This document shows, one piece after another, positions 46,780 to 59,104 of a DNA stretch of 64,000 nt. The notes under the pieces are model-generated. The model worked only from the letters and a program-made list of their open reading frames with translations. It searched no databases and was not told where the DNA came from. How positions within the stretch are numbered: position 1 is the stretch's first letter; each line of letters starts with the position of its first letter. The stretch lies in NCBI GenBank assembly GCA_015680685.1, contig MNCI01022355.1, forward strand, positions 431,262-495,261. Reading direction: 5' to 3'. A program made the position numbers and the translations under genes. This stretch comes from Gnetum montanum. Lineage: Eukaryota; Streptophyta; Gnetopsida; Gnetales; Gnetaceae.

Positions 46780-47601
46780 GATGGGACGCAATATCGAATG
46801 GGCTGCGATATTGCGTATCACATCCTCCCCCGCGATATCGCGTACACGATATCGCGGTGCGTCATCATATCTATAAATAAGAGGCAGCTCTCCCTTGTTT
46901 CTTCATCCCAGGCTAGATAGTAGGGAAACTCTGGCAGATTGATCACTTCAGAGATAGAATATTTTCCATGTGCCCGCAGTAGGAGTCCTAAAGTGAACAG
47001 AACCTTATTTGAGCAAACATTGTACCTGAACACAAGTTTGTGTATGGCAATAAAGACGAGCTTCTTGGATAAACCTTGTAGTGCATGGAATAGGCTAATT
47101 AGGATTTTATTTATTGTTATTTATTATCTGTTATTTAAATTATTTATGAAATATTTACTACTTTCTCTCTCAACCCTTCTCTCCTAGTTAAGTGCCTCAG
47201 TACGACCACTTCGAGCACGTGCGTTACGCATGGTGATCCTAGCAACAACTAGTATTTGGTAGCCACAGTTGCATTGGTTCAGGGTGTGTACGGCAAGTGG
47301 GAATGGATGCTGATGCTAGGTTAATTTAGACTTAGTTAATTAGTTAAAGTTAGTAATTAGTTTCTCAACCCTTCACCTTGTTATCATAGGAGACAAAAAC
47401 ATAAAAACTATAAAAATCATATACCTCGGACTTACTTAACCATACACGGTGACAACTACAAGTAAGTCTGGGAAGACAATGAATGATTAACCCTAAGTGT
47501 TCCATGGGCATGTAGGAACTTAGTCTACGGAGTTCGACCGAATCGTGCATGCTACGCTCGTATTCGTATGGTTGAGTGTAGGGGTACCTCGCTACTCATC
47601 A
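46780..47601 (+). repeat. Inner element 3' LTR
   Basis: 822 bp, TGATGGGAC to ACTCATCA. TATAAATA is at 46872-46879, and GATATC-rich repeats fill the first 80 bp. The outer element resumes at GTGCAACAAACC. Confidence 0.93.
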
Positions 47602-49612
47602 GTGCAACAAACCAAACATTTTCATGAGCTTAGGACAGCTAGTACACATGCTACCTCTGTTAGTGGACAACCCTACCTTCCAACTCAGTCATGGGTGAGA
47701 TGGCCACCTATGCTAACCATTCTATGCCCTCAGTTCTTTTTAAATTTTTGTTTTAGACATTTTTTCAACTTTTCTTATTTTTGTTTTACACAATCGTTCA
47801 TTTTTTACTATTTCTTTGTTTACTTGATTTACTTTTATTCGTCATCCAATAAGTGATCATGATGGTGGATTGAATTATATCATATTGATTGCTAATGTTT
47901 GGTTTTTTCCTTTGAATTATGATGCTGATATTAAGGTATAGTTCTTTTGGTAAAGCAGGCAATGAGTCCATGCCATCCACTCATCCATACAACTCTATGA
48001 TCTCCTTCAGCTTGGAACTATATAGTTCCTTTTTTATAAGAAAACTTTTTAATAAATTGGTGGCTGGGTATTTTTTAAACCAAGGAAAGACTCAAAGGAT
48101 GAGAAGGATGTGACTTCAAGGGGATTTGATGCATTTGTCCTGCCCATTCTTTTGGGTGCTTGGATGCTTTTTCTTGGGTTTTTCGCCATTCTGCCATCAA
48201 TCAAATATCAAGAACCTGAGTAAATAAAAATAAGTCTTTGCATGGTGTGGTTCTCATGCAAAAAAAAAGAGAGAGAGAAAAGTGAGAATTGAAGCATACC
48301 CCTTAGACACAATAAAGCAATATGGGCTACAAGCGCTGGTTATGGCACTGGAAAGACATGTTACCCATGCTTGAAGGTTCCCTGTAACTAAGGCCCTTTC
48401 TCACTTTCTACTTCTCCATCTTACTCTCCTTGGGATGGTGGTCACTCTTTGTGGAAGCATTCGTGCTGCTTTAAGAGAATGGATTGGCCAAGTGTATTGA
48501 TGCAAGGTCACTAAATGTGGCTGGGTTGAGTCTAGATTTGGAATGAGTTCTACTCAGTTATATTAACCATGCAATACACAAGGGACTTTACACAACCTTG
48601 TTCTTGGGATTCCATTCCATTCTCTCCTCTCCATCTTTATCCCCATTTTCCACCTCATTGCTGATTTTATCATTAGCTAGTCTCTAGGATTGATGCATTG
48701 TTTTTCTTTGGTGAATTCTTGTCAGTAAGTTTTTAACTATTTCTTCTAAATGAAATTCCTAGAGCCTACGAACTCTTCGGTTTGTGGGTTTGTTAGGGCA
48801 TAAAAGGCATGAGCCTGCTTTGTGGAGGACCCAGTGGCATTCCTTTTTGGTGCAATTGTTAACTTCTTTTGCTTAAACATTTTCTGCAATCAATCATTTC
48901 ATCTTTCATCCCCATCCATGGCATCAATTTTATTGGTGTTGCTGTTGTTATTTTTCCCATCTTTCTTGTTCCTCATATTTTTCCATCTTATAACTACCAG
49001 AGGTTCGCTCTTAGTCGTGGGGGCCCTAACATAAATTTTTCAATTCTTTCCATTTTACTATTTTCCTAACCCCTACACCTTGGGTAGTCACTAGTGATAA
49101 ATCTCTGAACCAGTTTCTACCATAACCACAACTCAGCCAATGCGCTTCATATCGAGGCAAGGTATCAACTGCATTGTGGTTTATCTATGCTTGCTCATTT
49201 GTGACTGTGTTGTGTGTGCAGATGGTGATCATACAAACAATGGAGTGGGCTTGGAGAAAGCACTCAGGATGGACCAGAACTAGAGAGTTTATGAAAGGAG
49301 CAAGTCTAGTGGCATGGCGATGGATAAATAACGAAAGGTGCAATCTTGGCATTGGCAGAAACATGCTTCATCTTCTTTATCTCTCTCTTTCTCTTCAAGC
49401 TGCCAAATAAAGGCTTCGATGTTATTTATGTACGAGTGTTCACCACAATGTTCATGAACACTACTGATGTAATATGATTATTGATCCATTCACTGGGTAC
49501 GTTGAGTCTATCATCCCATTCCACCGTTAGTTGTCAATTAGTCTATAATCCCATACCTTCCCAATATTTTGTAAGGAACTTGAGGACGAGTTTTCATTTA
49601 GTCGTGGGAGCA
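47602..49612 (+). other. Outer element 3' coding end and non-coding tail
   Basis: The first bases continue the outer pol frame (QQTKHFHELRTAS after NV). The remainder is non-coding and matches 44730-46779 of the inner element. Polypurine tracts occur at 49601-49612 (GTCGTGGGAGCA, at the LTR) and at about 49011-49026 (TTAGTCGTGGGGGCCC, internal). Confidence 0.85.
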
Positions 49613-49963
49613 TGATGAACCATGCTATTGGGGTTGCAATATCAGAGCCTGCCATGAGATGTTGGATACCCGATATCGAGACCTACCTCCTTGCCTATAA
49701 ATAAGAGGTAGGCACACTTGGTTTTGTATTAGATAGTTAATCCCTTAGCCAAACTCTTGCCTTTTCTCCCTCCCAGAGTTAGAATTATTTCTGTGTGCCT
49801 ATAGTAGGAGTCACAAAGTGAACGAATCTTTATTCGAGCATTGTGTACCTGAGCACACCTTGTGTATGACAATAAAGATGAACTTTATGATAAACCTTGC
49901 AGCATCTAGAATAGATTAGTTAATTTTAATTACTATTATTAAATGCTTTCTTGGTTAATTAAT

Positions 49964-50011
<48 letters not shown>

Positions 50012-50453
50012 ACTCTCCTAAGTAAATACACACAGTACGATCACTTCGAGCATGCGTGTAATACTTAGTAACCCAGTAATGATTTGCATTTGGTAATCCC
50101 AATAGTGTTGCACTAGTTCAGGATGTGTACGGAAAGTGAGAGTAGATACTAGTGTTAGGATTAATTAAAGCCTAGCTAATCAGTAATTAAGTTAAATTAG
50201 TCACTTAGTCATCTCTCTCTCCTCCCTTATTAGTAGCAGGACATAAAAACATAAAAGCTATAAAAATCATATGCCTCAAGCTTACTTAACCATACAATTG
50301 ATACATACAGGTAAGCTTGGGAAGACAACAATTAACCAGCCCACCCTTGTTCCACAAGGGCGCATAAGCACGTAGTCCTTGGAATTTGACCAGATCGTGC
50401 ATGAAATGCTCATATTCGTATGGTTGAGTGTAGGGGTACCTCGCCGCTCATCA
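49613..50453 (+). repeat. Outer element 3' LTR
   Basis: 841 bp, TGATGAACC to GCTCATCA. It matches 33432-34290; TATAAATA is at 49696-49703. The (TC)n tract at about 49963-50007 is some 15-20 bp longer than in the 5' LTR. Confidence 0.94.
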
Positions 50454-51170
50454 AAAGTGCAGATCCCCAAAAGTAAAATCCTTTCTAGAAGTGGTTGTAG
50501 ATAGATTGCTACTTATAGTCAATCATAGGTCATTGAAAAACACTGTCAAAAGCCTTCCCATCATTTGGAAGTAGCAATGCAAGGGAAATGGAGCTTCCAG
50601 TTGCCAAAATGTTTTTAGAAGCAACTACAAGATGAGTGCTAGACACAGCCTATCACAAGATAGTGTAAAAAACTCTTCAAAAGAGCTAGAAATGATTGAA
50701 AGCTTTAATTTCCACTAAAGTGTAGATCATTGGAAGAATAACCCTTTTTAGAAGTGACTGCAAGATGAGTGCTAAATGCACCCCTTCTCATGATAGTGTA
50801 AAAATCTCTCCATTAGAGCCTCAAATGATTAGAAGCTTCAATTTCCACTAAAGTGTAGATCACTAGAAGCAAAACCCTTTTCAGTGGTAGCTACAAACAA
50901 ACTGCTATTGGATACCCTTCGTAGTCCTTTGTAAATATTTTTGAAAGCCTTCCCATCAATTGGAAGCAATAATTCCAAGAAAAATGGGAGCTTTCAGTTG
51001 TTGAAATGCTACTGGAAACTACTACATGAGGAGTGCTAGATGCACCCACTCACAAGATAGTGTAAGATAATGTCCAGAAGAGCCTTAGATGATCGGAAGC
51101 TTCGATTTCTAGTAAAATGTAGATCACTAGAAGCATAACCCTTTTCAAAAGCAGAACCCAATCATTGGGA
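50454..51170. repeat. Satellite A (about 265-bp unit), right part
   Basis: The GATCACTAGAAG landmark falls at about 50459, 50722, 50852 and 51117, giving spacings of 263, 130 and 265 bp; the 130-bp unit is an internal deletion. Reading frames here are chance. Confidence 0.85.
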
Positions 51171-52290
51171 AGTTTCCATGTAAGTGTGAATGCATGCTTT
51201 CAATTACAATATTCCTTTGGAAAGGGACTACAAGTATGCTGTTGGACCTACCCCCTTGCAATGTTGGTGAAAATCTCACTAGAAAATAGGAAGTAGTGGT
51301 TTCTAAGTAACTGGTGATCAATAGAAGTAGGGTAACTTCTAAAGTTGACTGTGAGTCAACTATTGTGGGCAGTGATTCATAGTACATCATAAATCTATGT
51401 TGGAAGTCTTTTGATCATCTAGAAGCCTCCATGCAAGTGCGAATGCACACTTCCAGTTGCAGTAGGCCTTTCAAAGGGACTATGAGTGTGCTACTAGACA
51501 CATCCCCGAGTAGTGTGTGTGAACATCTCACTAGAAGCAGATTTGTAGATAGGAAGTAGTGGTTACCAAGTAACTGGTGATCAACAAAAGTATGGTAACT
51601 TTCAGAATCAATTGCGAGTTGACTACTATGGGCAGTGACTTGTAGTGCATTGTAAACTTGTGCTAAAAGTCTTTCAATCACCTAGAATCCTCTATGCAAG
51701 TGTGACTACGCACTTCTAGTTGTAGTAGGCCTTCCAGAAGGGACTACGAGTATGCTGCTAGATGTACCCCCTTGTAGTGTATGTGAAAATCTCACCAGAA
51801 GCACATTTGTAGATAGGAAGTAGTGGTTTCTAAGTAACTAGTGATCAATGGAGCAGAGTGACTTCTAGAGCTAATTACGAGACGACTGCTGCAGGAAATG
51901 ACTTGCAATGTGTTGAAAATCTATGCTAGAAGTCTTCTGATCATCTAGAAGCCTCCATGCAAGTGTGAATCCTACTTTCAATTACAGTAGGCCTTTCAGA
52001 AGGGACTATGAGTATGCTATTGGATGCACCCCCTCGTAGTGTGTATGTAAATCTCACTAGAAGTGTGTTCGTAGATAAGAAGCAATGGTTTCCAAGTAAT
52101 TGGTGGTCAACAAAATTAGGGTAACTTCTAGAGCTGACTACAAGTCAACTGCTGCAGGCAGTGACTTGTAGTGTGTTGTAAATTTGTGTTGGAAATCTTC
52201 CAATCACCTGGAAGCCTCCATGCAAGTGTGAATGCATGCTTTCAGTTGTAATAGTTCTTCTGGAAGGGATTGCAAGTATGTTGCATGTCA
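51171..52290. repeat. Satellite B (about 262-bp unit)
   Basis: CCTCCATGCAAGTGTGAATGC-like landmarks occur at about 51175, 51426, 51689, 51953 and 52213, a period of 251-264 bp and about four units. It shares GCTAGATGCACCC, TAGTGT-TGTAAAA-CTC and CTTCCAGTTG blocks with satellite A, so the two look like subfamilies of one repeat. Confidence 0.85.
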
Positions 52291-52619
52291 AATGTGAGGC
52301 ATAGTTTTTTAATGATAACTGCTAGAGGATGCGATCCGCATCAGCTCACACCTTGTTAAAAAATAGTATACACCCAGCAAATGAACAAAAACTAATAACT
52401 GAAATTTAGATTGCAGAATTGCAATAAATTGAGGAGAAGTAGTAGAAAGAAGGATTGTAGTGATTTCAAAGGTATGTATAGAGGTTGATTTTAATTTGTA
52501 AGTTGTCTTTAGTATTTTCAATATTTTTAGAATGTGGAATTATTGTTCCAATTAGCATTTAAAAATCATTTTTGTTTAGATGTGAGGATAGTAAGAGCAT
52601 GATAGTTTCTAGGAAACAA

Positions 52620-55200
52620 CATGACAACAAGAAATACAAGATCCAACAAATGGCCCTTTTTCAAAAGATGAAATAAGATGGTCCTATTTCTATGAAGATT
52701 CTTTTGCTTGGATATACAGAGAAAGAGTGGATGATTTTATTGTAGGTGAATAGAGAAATGCAATGTTTCTATGTGAATTTCTCTATAGGAACAAAAACCA
52801 ACAAAAATTGAAAAAGGGAACTTGCTCCCAAGCAAACCACTATACTTGTCATAAAAGGTAGCTTTTTTTTTTGAATTTTTCAACTTGTGAACAATGTTTA
52901 TTAAATTTTTTGTATATTGCATATTTTTGGAATCATGCCTAATGTCCATGTATATACATGAATCAATTATCATTGTTCATATGGCCTAAATGTTACCGTA
53001 GGGGTGGCACCTAGGGAAGGAAGAAAAAGAAATAGGACTAGCAGAAAGATTAGTTGCCAATGTAATTTTATAGTTTGCATTATATGTGGCGTTGAGCATG
53101 TTGCATGCATTATATATAAAGAAATGAGTCATGTTGACACATTGGGAGCTTATTGTCACAACTTTCTTGATCCCATCTTAGATAGAAGAGATGCTTAGTT
53201 AATACATATTTCCCCTTAGATACGTCAAAGGATAGTGTCATTATGGAATGAAGGATTTCCAATAGATATGATCTACGAGAGATATATTAAGGATCTATTC
53301 TATGAGGGGCAAGAATTCAAAGTATCTTGGAAAAGGGACATGTTTCTTCTAAAAAAGGACATTTACAATATTTGCAAAGATGTTACATCAGAATAGAAAA
53401 AAAAGTGAGCAAGATAAATTTAGCGCAAGGTTATGCTACCAAAGCACCATAGATCTCTTCTTTTACTTTAAAGAAGAGAGCATTGAATAGTCTATCCTAA
53501 CAATCATTAGGTTGCAATTGCCATGGATGCTGAAAAAGATGATAGCTCTATCTCAAAATAGCATACTTGCTATGGATTCAACCTTCAACACCAACAAATA
53601 TGGGGTAAGTAAATATTTGGGGTATTTTTTAGAAACCATGTACCAAGAATAATTTCTATTGCAGTTGGCTTATTTTTCTAATATAAGAGGTATTTTTATA
53701 AATAGCTCTATCTTCATACAGTCATGGGTTTTGATTCATACTAAAATGGACTACCTATAGCATAGGTGATCTCCTCTAGGATTACAAAGAGAGATGTCAT
53801 AGCTTGGCTTTTTGAATTGATGAGAAGATGCAGGTCTTGAGAGCCATAATGGACTGTAAATGCTTTCATGCTAGATGACTCAAGAGCTAAAATGAATGTT
53901 GTAAGGTAAGAGCTATAATACTAAAATTTATTTTGTTATTTTAAAGTTTAGCTCAAAACATGGGGACATCAAAATTGAATGTGTAAAATTATGTGAAATA
54001 TTCAGGTCTATATTTGGTTATCGTATTTTTCTATGTGTTTGGCATGTTTGGAGGGCATGGAGGAAGAACTTAGCAACAAAGGTTAGAAATTCTACAACAA
54101 GAAAGATAATGATAACACATTTGAACTTTATTATGAATGAATGTAAAATTCCTACGGATGTAGTTGTGGAAATTAACAAGTTTGTAAATGAGCATCAATA
54201 GAGTGTACATTTCATCAGTTACCTAAAGAGCCAAGGGATAAACATAGATAAATTTCATAAGTATACATTTATTTGATATTGGAATTGAAGTTTTAATATA
54301 TCTAGATTGTATGTTCCTTTTTTTTTCTACTATGGGCTCAAAGGTTCATTTCTCAAGGATGTGGACAAAAGCTTATTGTGATATTCCTCAAATTCTTGAG
54401 AGATATAAAAAATAGGAAATACCATAGCATTGATTAGATTATATGAACTCTGACTAAGCTACAGTTGTATTACTAGAATAATGCAAGACTTAAAGCTACA
54501 GGATATCTAATAAATAGAAAGGATAGAAAAATTAATAAGAAGTCATGGGAAAAGACAATTGAAATTTGTGATGATAATTGCAAACAAGCATTGGATAAAG
54601 GAGATGAATATCTTGTGTATAGTCAAAATTCTTTGAAATGGGATACTTGATACAAGGTGTCCATGGTGTTCTCCTTTAGTATTTTATGTGTGTAGATGGT
54701 TCAACCTCGTTCATTTTTGCAAGCATTTAATGATATTTTTAATATTAGTCAAAGGATATATGAGTGCATATAAGTTCTTCTTCAAAGATGAGTATTTTGA
54801 TTCAAAAATTCTGTTTGAACTAAATTCATTTATGACTAATGAACTTCCAAGCTGCAAAGAGGCATCATAGTTAGGGAAGATACTAGACACATTTGAATCA
54901 ACCACCCAGAAATCAAATACCAATGAAGTACAGAGCACAACAATATCTTTCCATGAGTAGACCAAAATAGACATTTAGAAATCAAATTAGCAATTCAAAT
55001 GATTCAACAATAATGTAGATAAAAGCTTGATAGAAAAAATAGCAGAATTGAAAACGACATTCAAAATTTTTGCAAAGAATATGCCCATAGATAAAGAGAG
55101 TATTCTTGAACTTGAAAAATATGTTGAGAAAATTCAGTCAAAGGTTTTGTTCTTAGTAAATGAAAATGATTTGGCAAGTAACAAAAGATTGTCAAGTTGA
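52620..55200 (+). pseudogene. Mutator-like (MULE / FAR1-type) transposase relic with introns
   Basis: The N-terminal part (52624-52860; VDDFIVGE...RNAMFLCEF) resembles the FAR1/MULE DNA-binding region and continues near 53004 (EGRKRNRTSRKISCQCNF). The catalytic core starts LAMDSTFNTNKYG, with its Asp codon at 53575-53577, stops at GTAAGT (53605) and resumes after ATACAG at 53722 (GLPIA, VISSRITKRDVIAWLFELM). FMLDDSRAKMNVV with the second Asp is near 53875. A second intron starts AAG/GTAAGA near 53909 and ends TTCAG near 54003, leading to FLCVWHVWRAW. A SWIM finger CVCRWFNLVHFCKH lies near 54690-54735. The frame ends TGA 55198-55200. Stops at expected Gln codons and a phase mismatch at the first intron show decay. 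Terminal inverted repeats were not identified. Confidence 0.82.
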
Positions 55201-56849
55201 GATAGCCCTATTAAAAATTGACACCAAAATATGTCTAATCTAAAATCTCTTAGAAAACTATTTATAGAAGTTAGAGACACATTCTAGCTCCAATGACCTA
55301 AATTTAAATATCTAATTTTTGATTATTAAGTGTAACAATGCAACATTTATTATTTTTAATTTACAAAAGGTAATGAAGATAGCCAAGTTTGTAATTGGAA
55401 ATCATCTCCCTCACACTCAAATATATAGTAGTAGAATCCCTGGGTCGCATGATGGAGAGTGTAGAGCATATAATTTCTGTCTCAGATGCTACAAATTTTC
55501 TTCTACTATGTTCTTTATTTATAATCTTTTGAACATTTGAACAGTTATTATAAAAGATACAAAGATTAAAAAAAATTTCTATCTATTACTATGTTCTTAT
55601 ATTCACATTTTTGATAAACTATGAGGCTACTGTGGATAGCATCCACTTGCACCAATAGTTTATGGGTTTTACATGATGCTTGCAATTTGTTTCTACTAGT
55701 ACATGCAACTTGCATGAACTTATTAACAAAAACTAGAAAGTGTTTCTTAATAGTGTGAGCTCATGCAACTCGCACATAAATGTCGAAAAATAGAAGCAAT
55801 TCAATCATTAGAGTGCAAGTACCTATCGATCATAGTATTAACAATAACTACACTTTGTAGCATGTCATGCAACATGCACATTTGAATTTCAAATTGCAAT
55901 GTTGTTGCTTCACACATGATCCTTGCACTGTCTAATGCGATTGTGGTTTGTTGTATTTATTACAAGATGCATGAAAGAAAGTTAAGTTGCAAGATAAATA
56001 CAATCCATAGCACCTTGCATTGCATGTAAAATGTGACAAATAAAAATAGGGTAGTCATGAAAATGACACATTACAACCGTTTCAACCACACTTGTAGCTA
56101 ACTACAGAGATGTAGAGTGCACCGAGTGAGACATCGCCATTGCTACCAGAGATAGTTGATAGCAAAAATTGTTGTTGCTTATAGCAATGATGGGAAAGGT
56201 ATGTTATAGAGTATGAATTTTTCTATTTTGTCAATTTTATCATCCCAAGGTTTTCTACAACTTCATGCAAAGAAAAAATTTGAAAGAGGTTGCATATATA
56301 GACTTCTAGAACTTCTATGTTTCATTCCTCATGCCTCCTAGCATTGCAAATTTGTTTGTAAATTGAATTTAAATTTTGGAACAAGCACTATTTTCTATGC
56401 TACACTGCAGTTGTGGCGTAGAGTTACAGGGAATCCGATACAACATCAATTTACTACAGACAATGAATATGGGTTTTATAAGGGTATGTTTGGTAATGTG
56501 TGTTAGTAAATGCCTTATTTAGAGATTTGAATGTGTATAAGGAAAAACAATGATGGCTAGGGTTCTACAAAATACATCTCAATTTTGCACATCTACTTTG
56601 ATTTCACTCTTAATTCAGTTTATTCTGAGTTTATGCACACTAGTTTTTGCATAGAGTGATATGCTATGTCAGGGACTGTTTGATCATGTTTCAAATTTAG
56701 TGAGCAATATTCATCTACATTATTGGTACACACTTAATTTACTGACCTATGTCTTTTTCAACTATTGCATTAAAAAACTTAATCAAATACATGGTTAGAT
56801 TTTACTTACAGACTTGTTTTAGTTCTCAACCCATCATAATAATCAGTTG
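55201..56849. other. Spacer with CATG quasi-palindromes
   Basis: No coding sequence recognised. Between 55690 and 56040 short palindrome-like words such as CATGCAACTTGCATG (about 55696) and CATGCAACATGCAC recur. Similar words recur at 62077-62300. They may be subterminal repeats of a DNA transposon. Confidence 0.5.
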
Positions 56850-57960
56850 GAATTTGACTTCAAGGGGTGGTTCTTCACAAATCTCCAATAAGTTGATGGA
56901 TTTTTGGATATGGTAGCTTCTCCAAAACTTTCCTCTATTGGGTCACCCCAAATTTGAAGATGAAGTTGTGATACCATTTGTTCATTATCATCATCTTAGA
57001 CATTTCCAAATTAACTTGGATCTATCTTGTTAAAAATAACATTAACCACTTCCTCAATTATTAGCATGCGTTTGTTATACACTCTATAAGCATTGATTAT
57101 GAATGAATAACCAAGGAAATTACCTTCAACTTTATTGTCATTGTATCTTAATCTATGTTTGATTTTCGAACAAAAGCATTTGCAACTAAGAATTGTAAAG
57201 TAATTTTCCTTGGATTTATTACCATAATAAAGCTCAAATCGTATCTTTATGATGTTGGATCTAATTAAGATCATATTTAAAACATAGTAGGTTATCTTTA
57301 TGGCTTTTCCCCAAAATGATTTTGGCAAATTTTACTCATGGAATAGGATTCTTGCCATTTCTTGAAGCACCTAGTTCTTATATTTACTAACTCCACTTTC
57401 TTAAGGTATTCTACGAACTAAGAATTAATTCTTAGTCCCTTCATTATCACAACACTTAATAAAATTGAGAAATTTAAATTTACCTCCATGATCACTTCTA
57501 AGTTTCTTGATAAAGTACCCCTTTCTCTTTGAATCTTGTAATAAATTTTCATAAAGTAAAGGAAAGTTTTCATCCTTGTGGGCTAGTACGATTATCGAAA
57601 TGAACCATGAGTAATCATTAACAATAATAGAGAAATATCTTTTGCCTCCTATGTTACATGTCATAGTAGGTTCTACTAAATCAAGATGTAATAGTTTAAT
57701 AGAATGCTTAAAAGTAATATCAATTTTTCTATAAAGGATATGGATTTTTGCTTATCTTTTTAGCATGTTTCACATACCCTATCCTTATTAGATTGAATAT
57801 TGGATAGTCCTTCATTGTTTTGTTTTCTAAAAGCTTAGGCTTTCAAAGTTTAAGTGGCCTATTGTTCCATGTCACAACTAGTTGTCTTCATATTTGCTAA
57901 TTAAACACTTGAAATTATATCTGTTAAAATCACAGTTATCAATAATATACATTACTAGAT
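56850..57960 (-). mobile_element. Ty1/copia fragment (pre-integrase and integrase)
   Basis: Minus-strand translation gives HGTIGHLNFESLSF (pre-integrase; the Trp before His is a TGA here) near 57860, then YFSIIVNDYSWF near 57635, LRSDHGGKFKFLNFIK near 57475, LPKSFWGKAIKITYYVLN near 57310 and EGNFLGYSFIINAYRVYN near 57100. It ends with the RVKNHPL-like linker to RT near 56870. It is unrelated in position to the 4577 copia. No LTRs, RT or RNase H were found beside it. Many stops. Confidence 0.83.
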
Positions 57961-59104
57961 CTATGTCCCATGATAATTACTTCATAAATTTTAACATCCT
58001 TAATAATTTAATGGTCAACATGAAACAATACGTCAATGCATAATGCATCATGGAATTGATGAAATTGATGTTAGTACAAAGTCAATTTACAACTGGTTCA
58101 TAAAGTAGCATGCACAACAAAAATACATGGTTCCAATTGTCATGAATAATCAAAGAAATAAAAGAATTAGTAGCATGAGAGCTACCAATAAAATTTCAAA
58201 ATTAGCAACATGCATGACTACTATGCCCAATTATGCATAATACTTTTTTTCCTATGAAAATGGCAAGGAGTGTAGTAGGAGTAGAAGTATGCACTTGGCT
58301 ACTTGATCACTCTAGCTCTACTAGCTCACCTATGTTTTTTCAATGCCTCTTTCCTAGCCATATGTAATGACTTGTAAAGATCTTCATCATCTACTCCAAA
58401 TACAACAGACTCTTCCTCATCCACATACATAACACCAGATGGTATACCTTCCTAAAGAACTCATAGGCTCCAAGCTTCTACCCCTTTCTTGAAACGTTTT
58501 TTTTATTGTTGGGTTTCTAGAACATAGGCATCTCATCATGATTATAATAATCAGATGCAATTCTTGATGGTTGATCTAAAGACTCAGGTAACTTTCTCAT
58601 GGTTGCAATTTGCAATTTTCTTCAAAACTGATATGCAAAGGAATTAATTCCCTTGTCGTAGTGTGTGGGCTTAGGTTTTTATTGTTAAAGTTGTTCCAAG
58701 ACTATTAATTCATCAAGTAGGAGTAATTAAAGATGGCAAGTGCTACCAAGTACATTGAAAAAATATAAAATTTAGACATATATGTTAGTTAGTTAATGGT
58801 TGTAAATAGGTTTGTTAATGTTCAATAAACATGATTATGCAAAAAAAATTATTCTATATGGAAAAGATATTGTTAGGTTACAACAATTTAAGTAGAGTGA
58901 TGGGAAGTAGCTACATTGTTGTGGATGTAGGCAAAGTTATGCATTTTTTTTATTTACAATTATTTATTTTGAGCATTAAACATATGGCAATAGCTAGGCT
59001 AGCAGCTTAGATATATACTAGTTTTTTAAATGATTTTTTTATTTTTTTATTTTTTATGCTTTTCATTTTGTCTTCATTGAGAGGTAGTACACAGCCAACC
59101 AATC
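57961..59104. other. Spacer between copia fragment and unidentified ORF
   Basis: No complete feature. On the minus strand 58465-58260 reads GIPSGVMYVDEEESVVFG and then DDEDLYKSLHMARKEALKKH, with only TAG stops after it at likely Gln codons. This may be a short coding relic of unknown origin. The rest is AT-rich with T-runs near 59030. Confidence 0.35.

Larger units (their letters stand above)
40482..47601 (+). mobile_element. Inner Athila-like element lacking RT, RNase H and integrase
   Basis: 7.1 kb with both LTRs, primer site, gag, protease, 3' tail and polypurine tract. Between the protease end (44583) and the tail (about 44690) there is no RT, RNase H or integrase, which in the outer relative occupy about 2.8 kb. 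The 3' side is flanked by GTGCA and the 5' side by GTGC(T)A, a target duplication with a one-base insertion. It must have moved using proteins made elsewhere, or lost the module after insertion. Two complete LTRs and a duplicated target fit transposition in the deleted form. Confidence 0.88.
33432..50453 (+). mobile_element. Athila-like Ty3/gypsy retrotransposon (outer), split by an inner element
   Basis: The AAAGT target duplication is perfect (33427-33431 and 50454-50458), and joining the flanks rebuilds a satellite unit. Order: LTR, tRNA-Asp-type primer site, gag, protease, RT, RNase H, integrase, about 2 kb non-coding tail, polypurine tract, LTR. The element itself is about 9.9 kb without the 40482-47601 insertion. 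The primer site, gag and the VFMDDFS-type RT fit the Athila lineage; I see no env-like ORF. All domains contain stops. Confidence 0.92.

Noticed and set aside
47602-49612. A possible env-like ORF, expected in some Athila elements after integrase
   Set aside because: No long frame, signal peptide plus transmembrane arrangement, or conserved frame between outer and inner tails was seen; the tail looks non-coding.
51145-51681. Two minus-strand ORFs of 81 and 88 codons
   Set aside because: They fall in the tandem satellite B, and the same phrases recur with the satellite period in other frames.
52300-52400. GATGCGATCCGCATC near-palindrome as the left end of the MULE
   Set aside because: I could not find a matching inverted copy near 62.4 kb by eye, so it is not called a terminal repeat.
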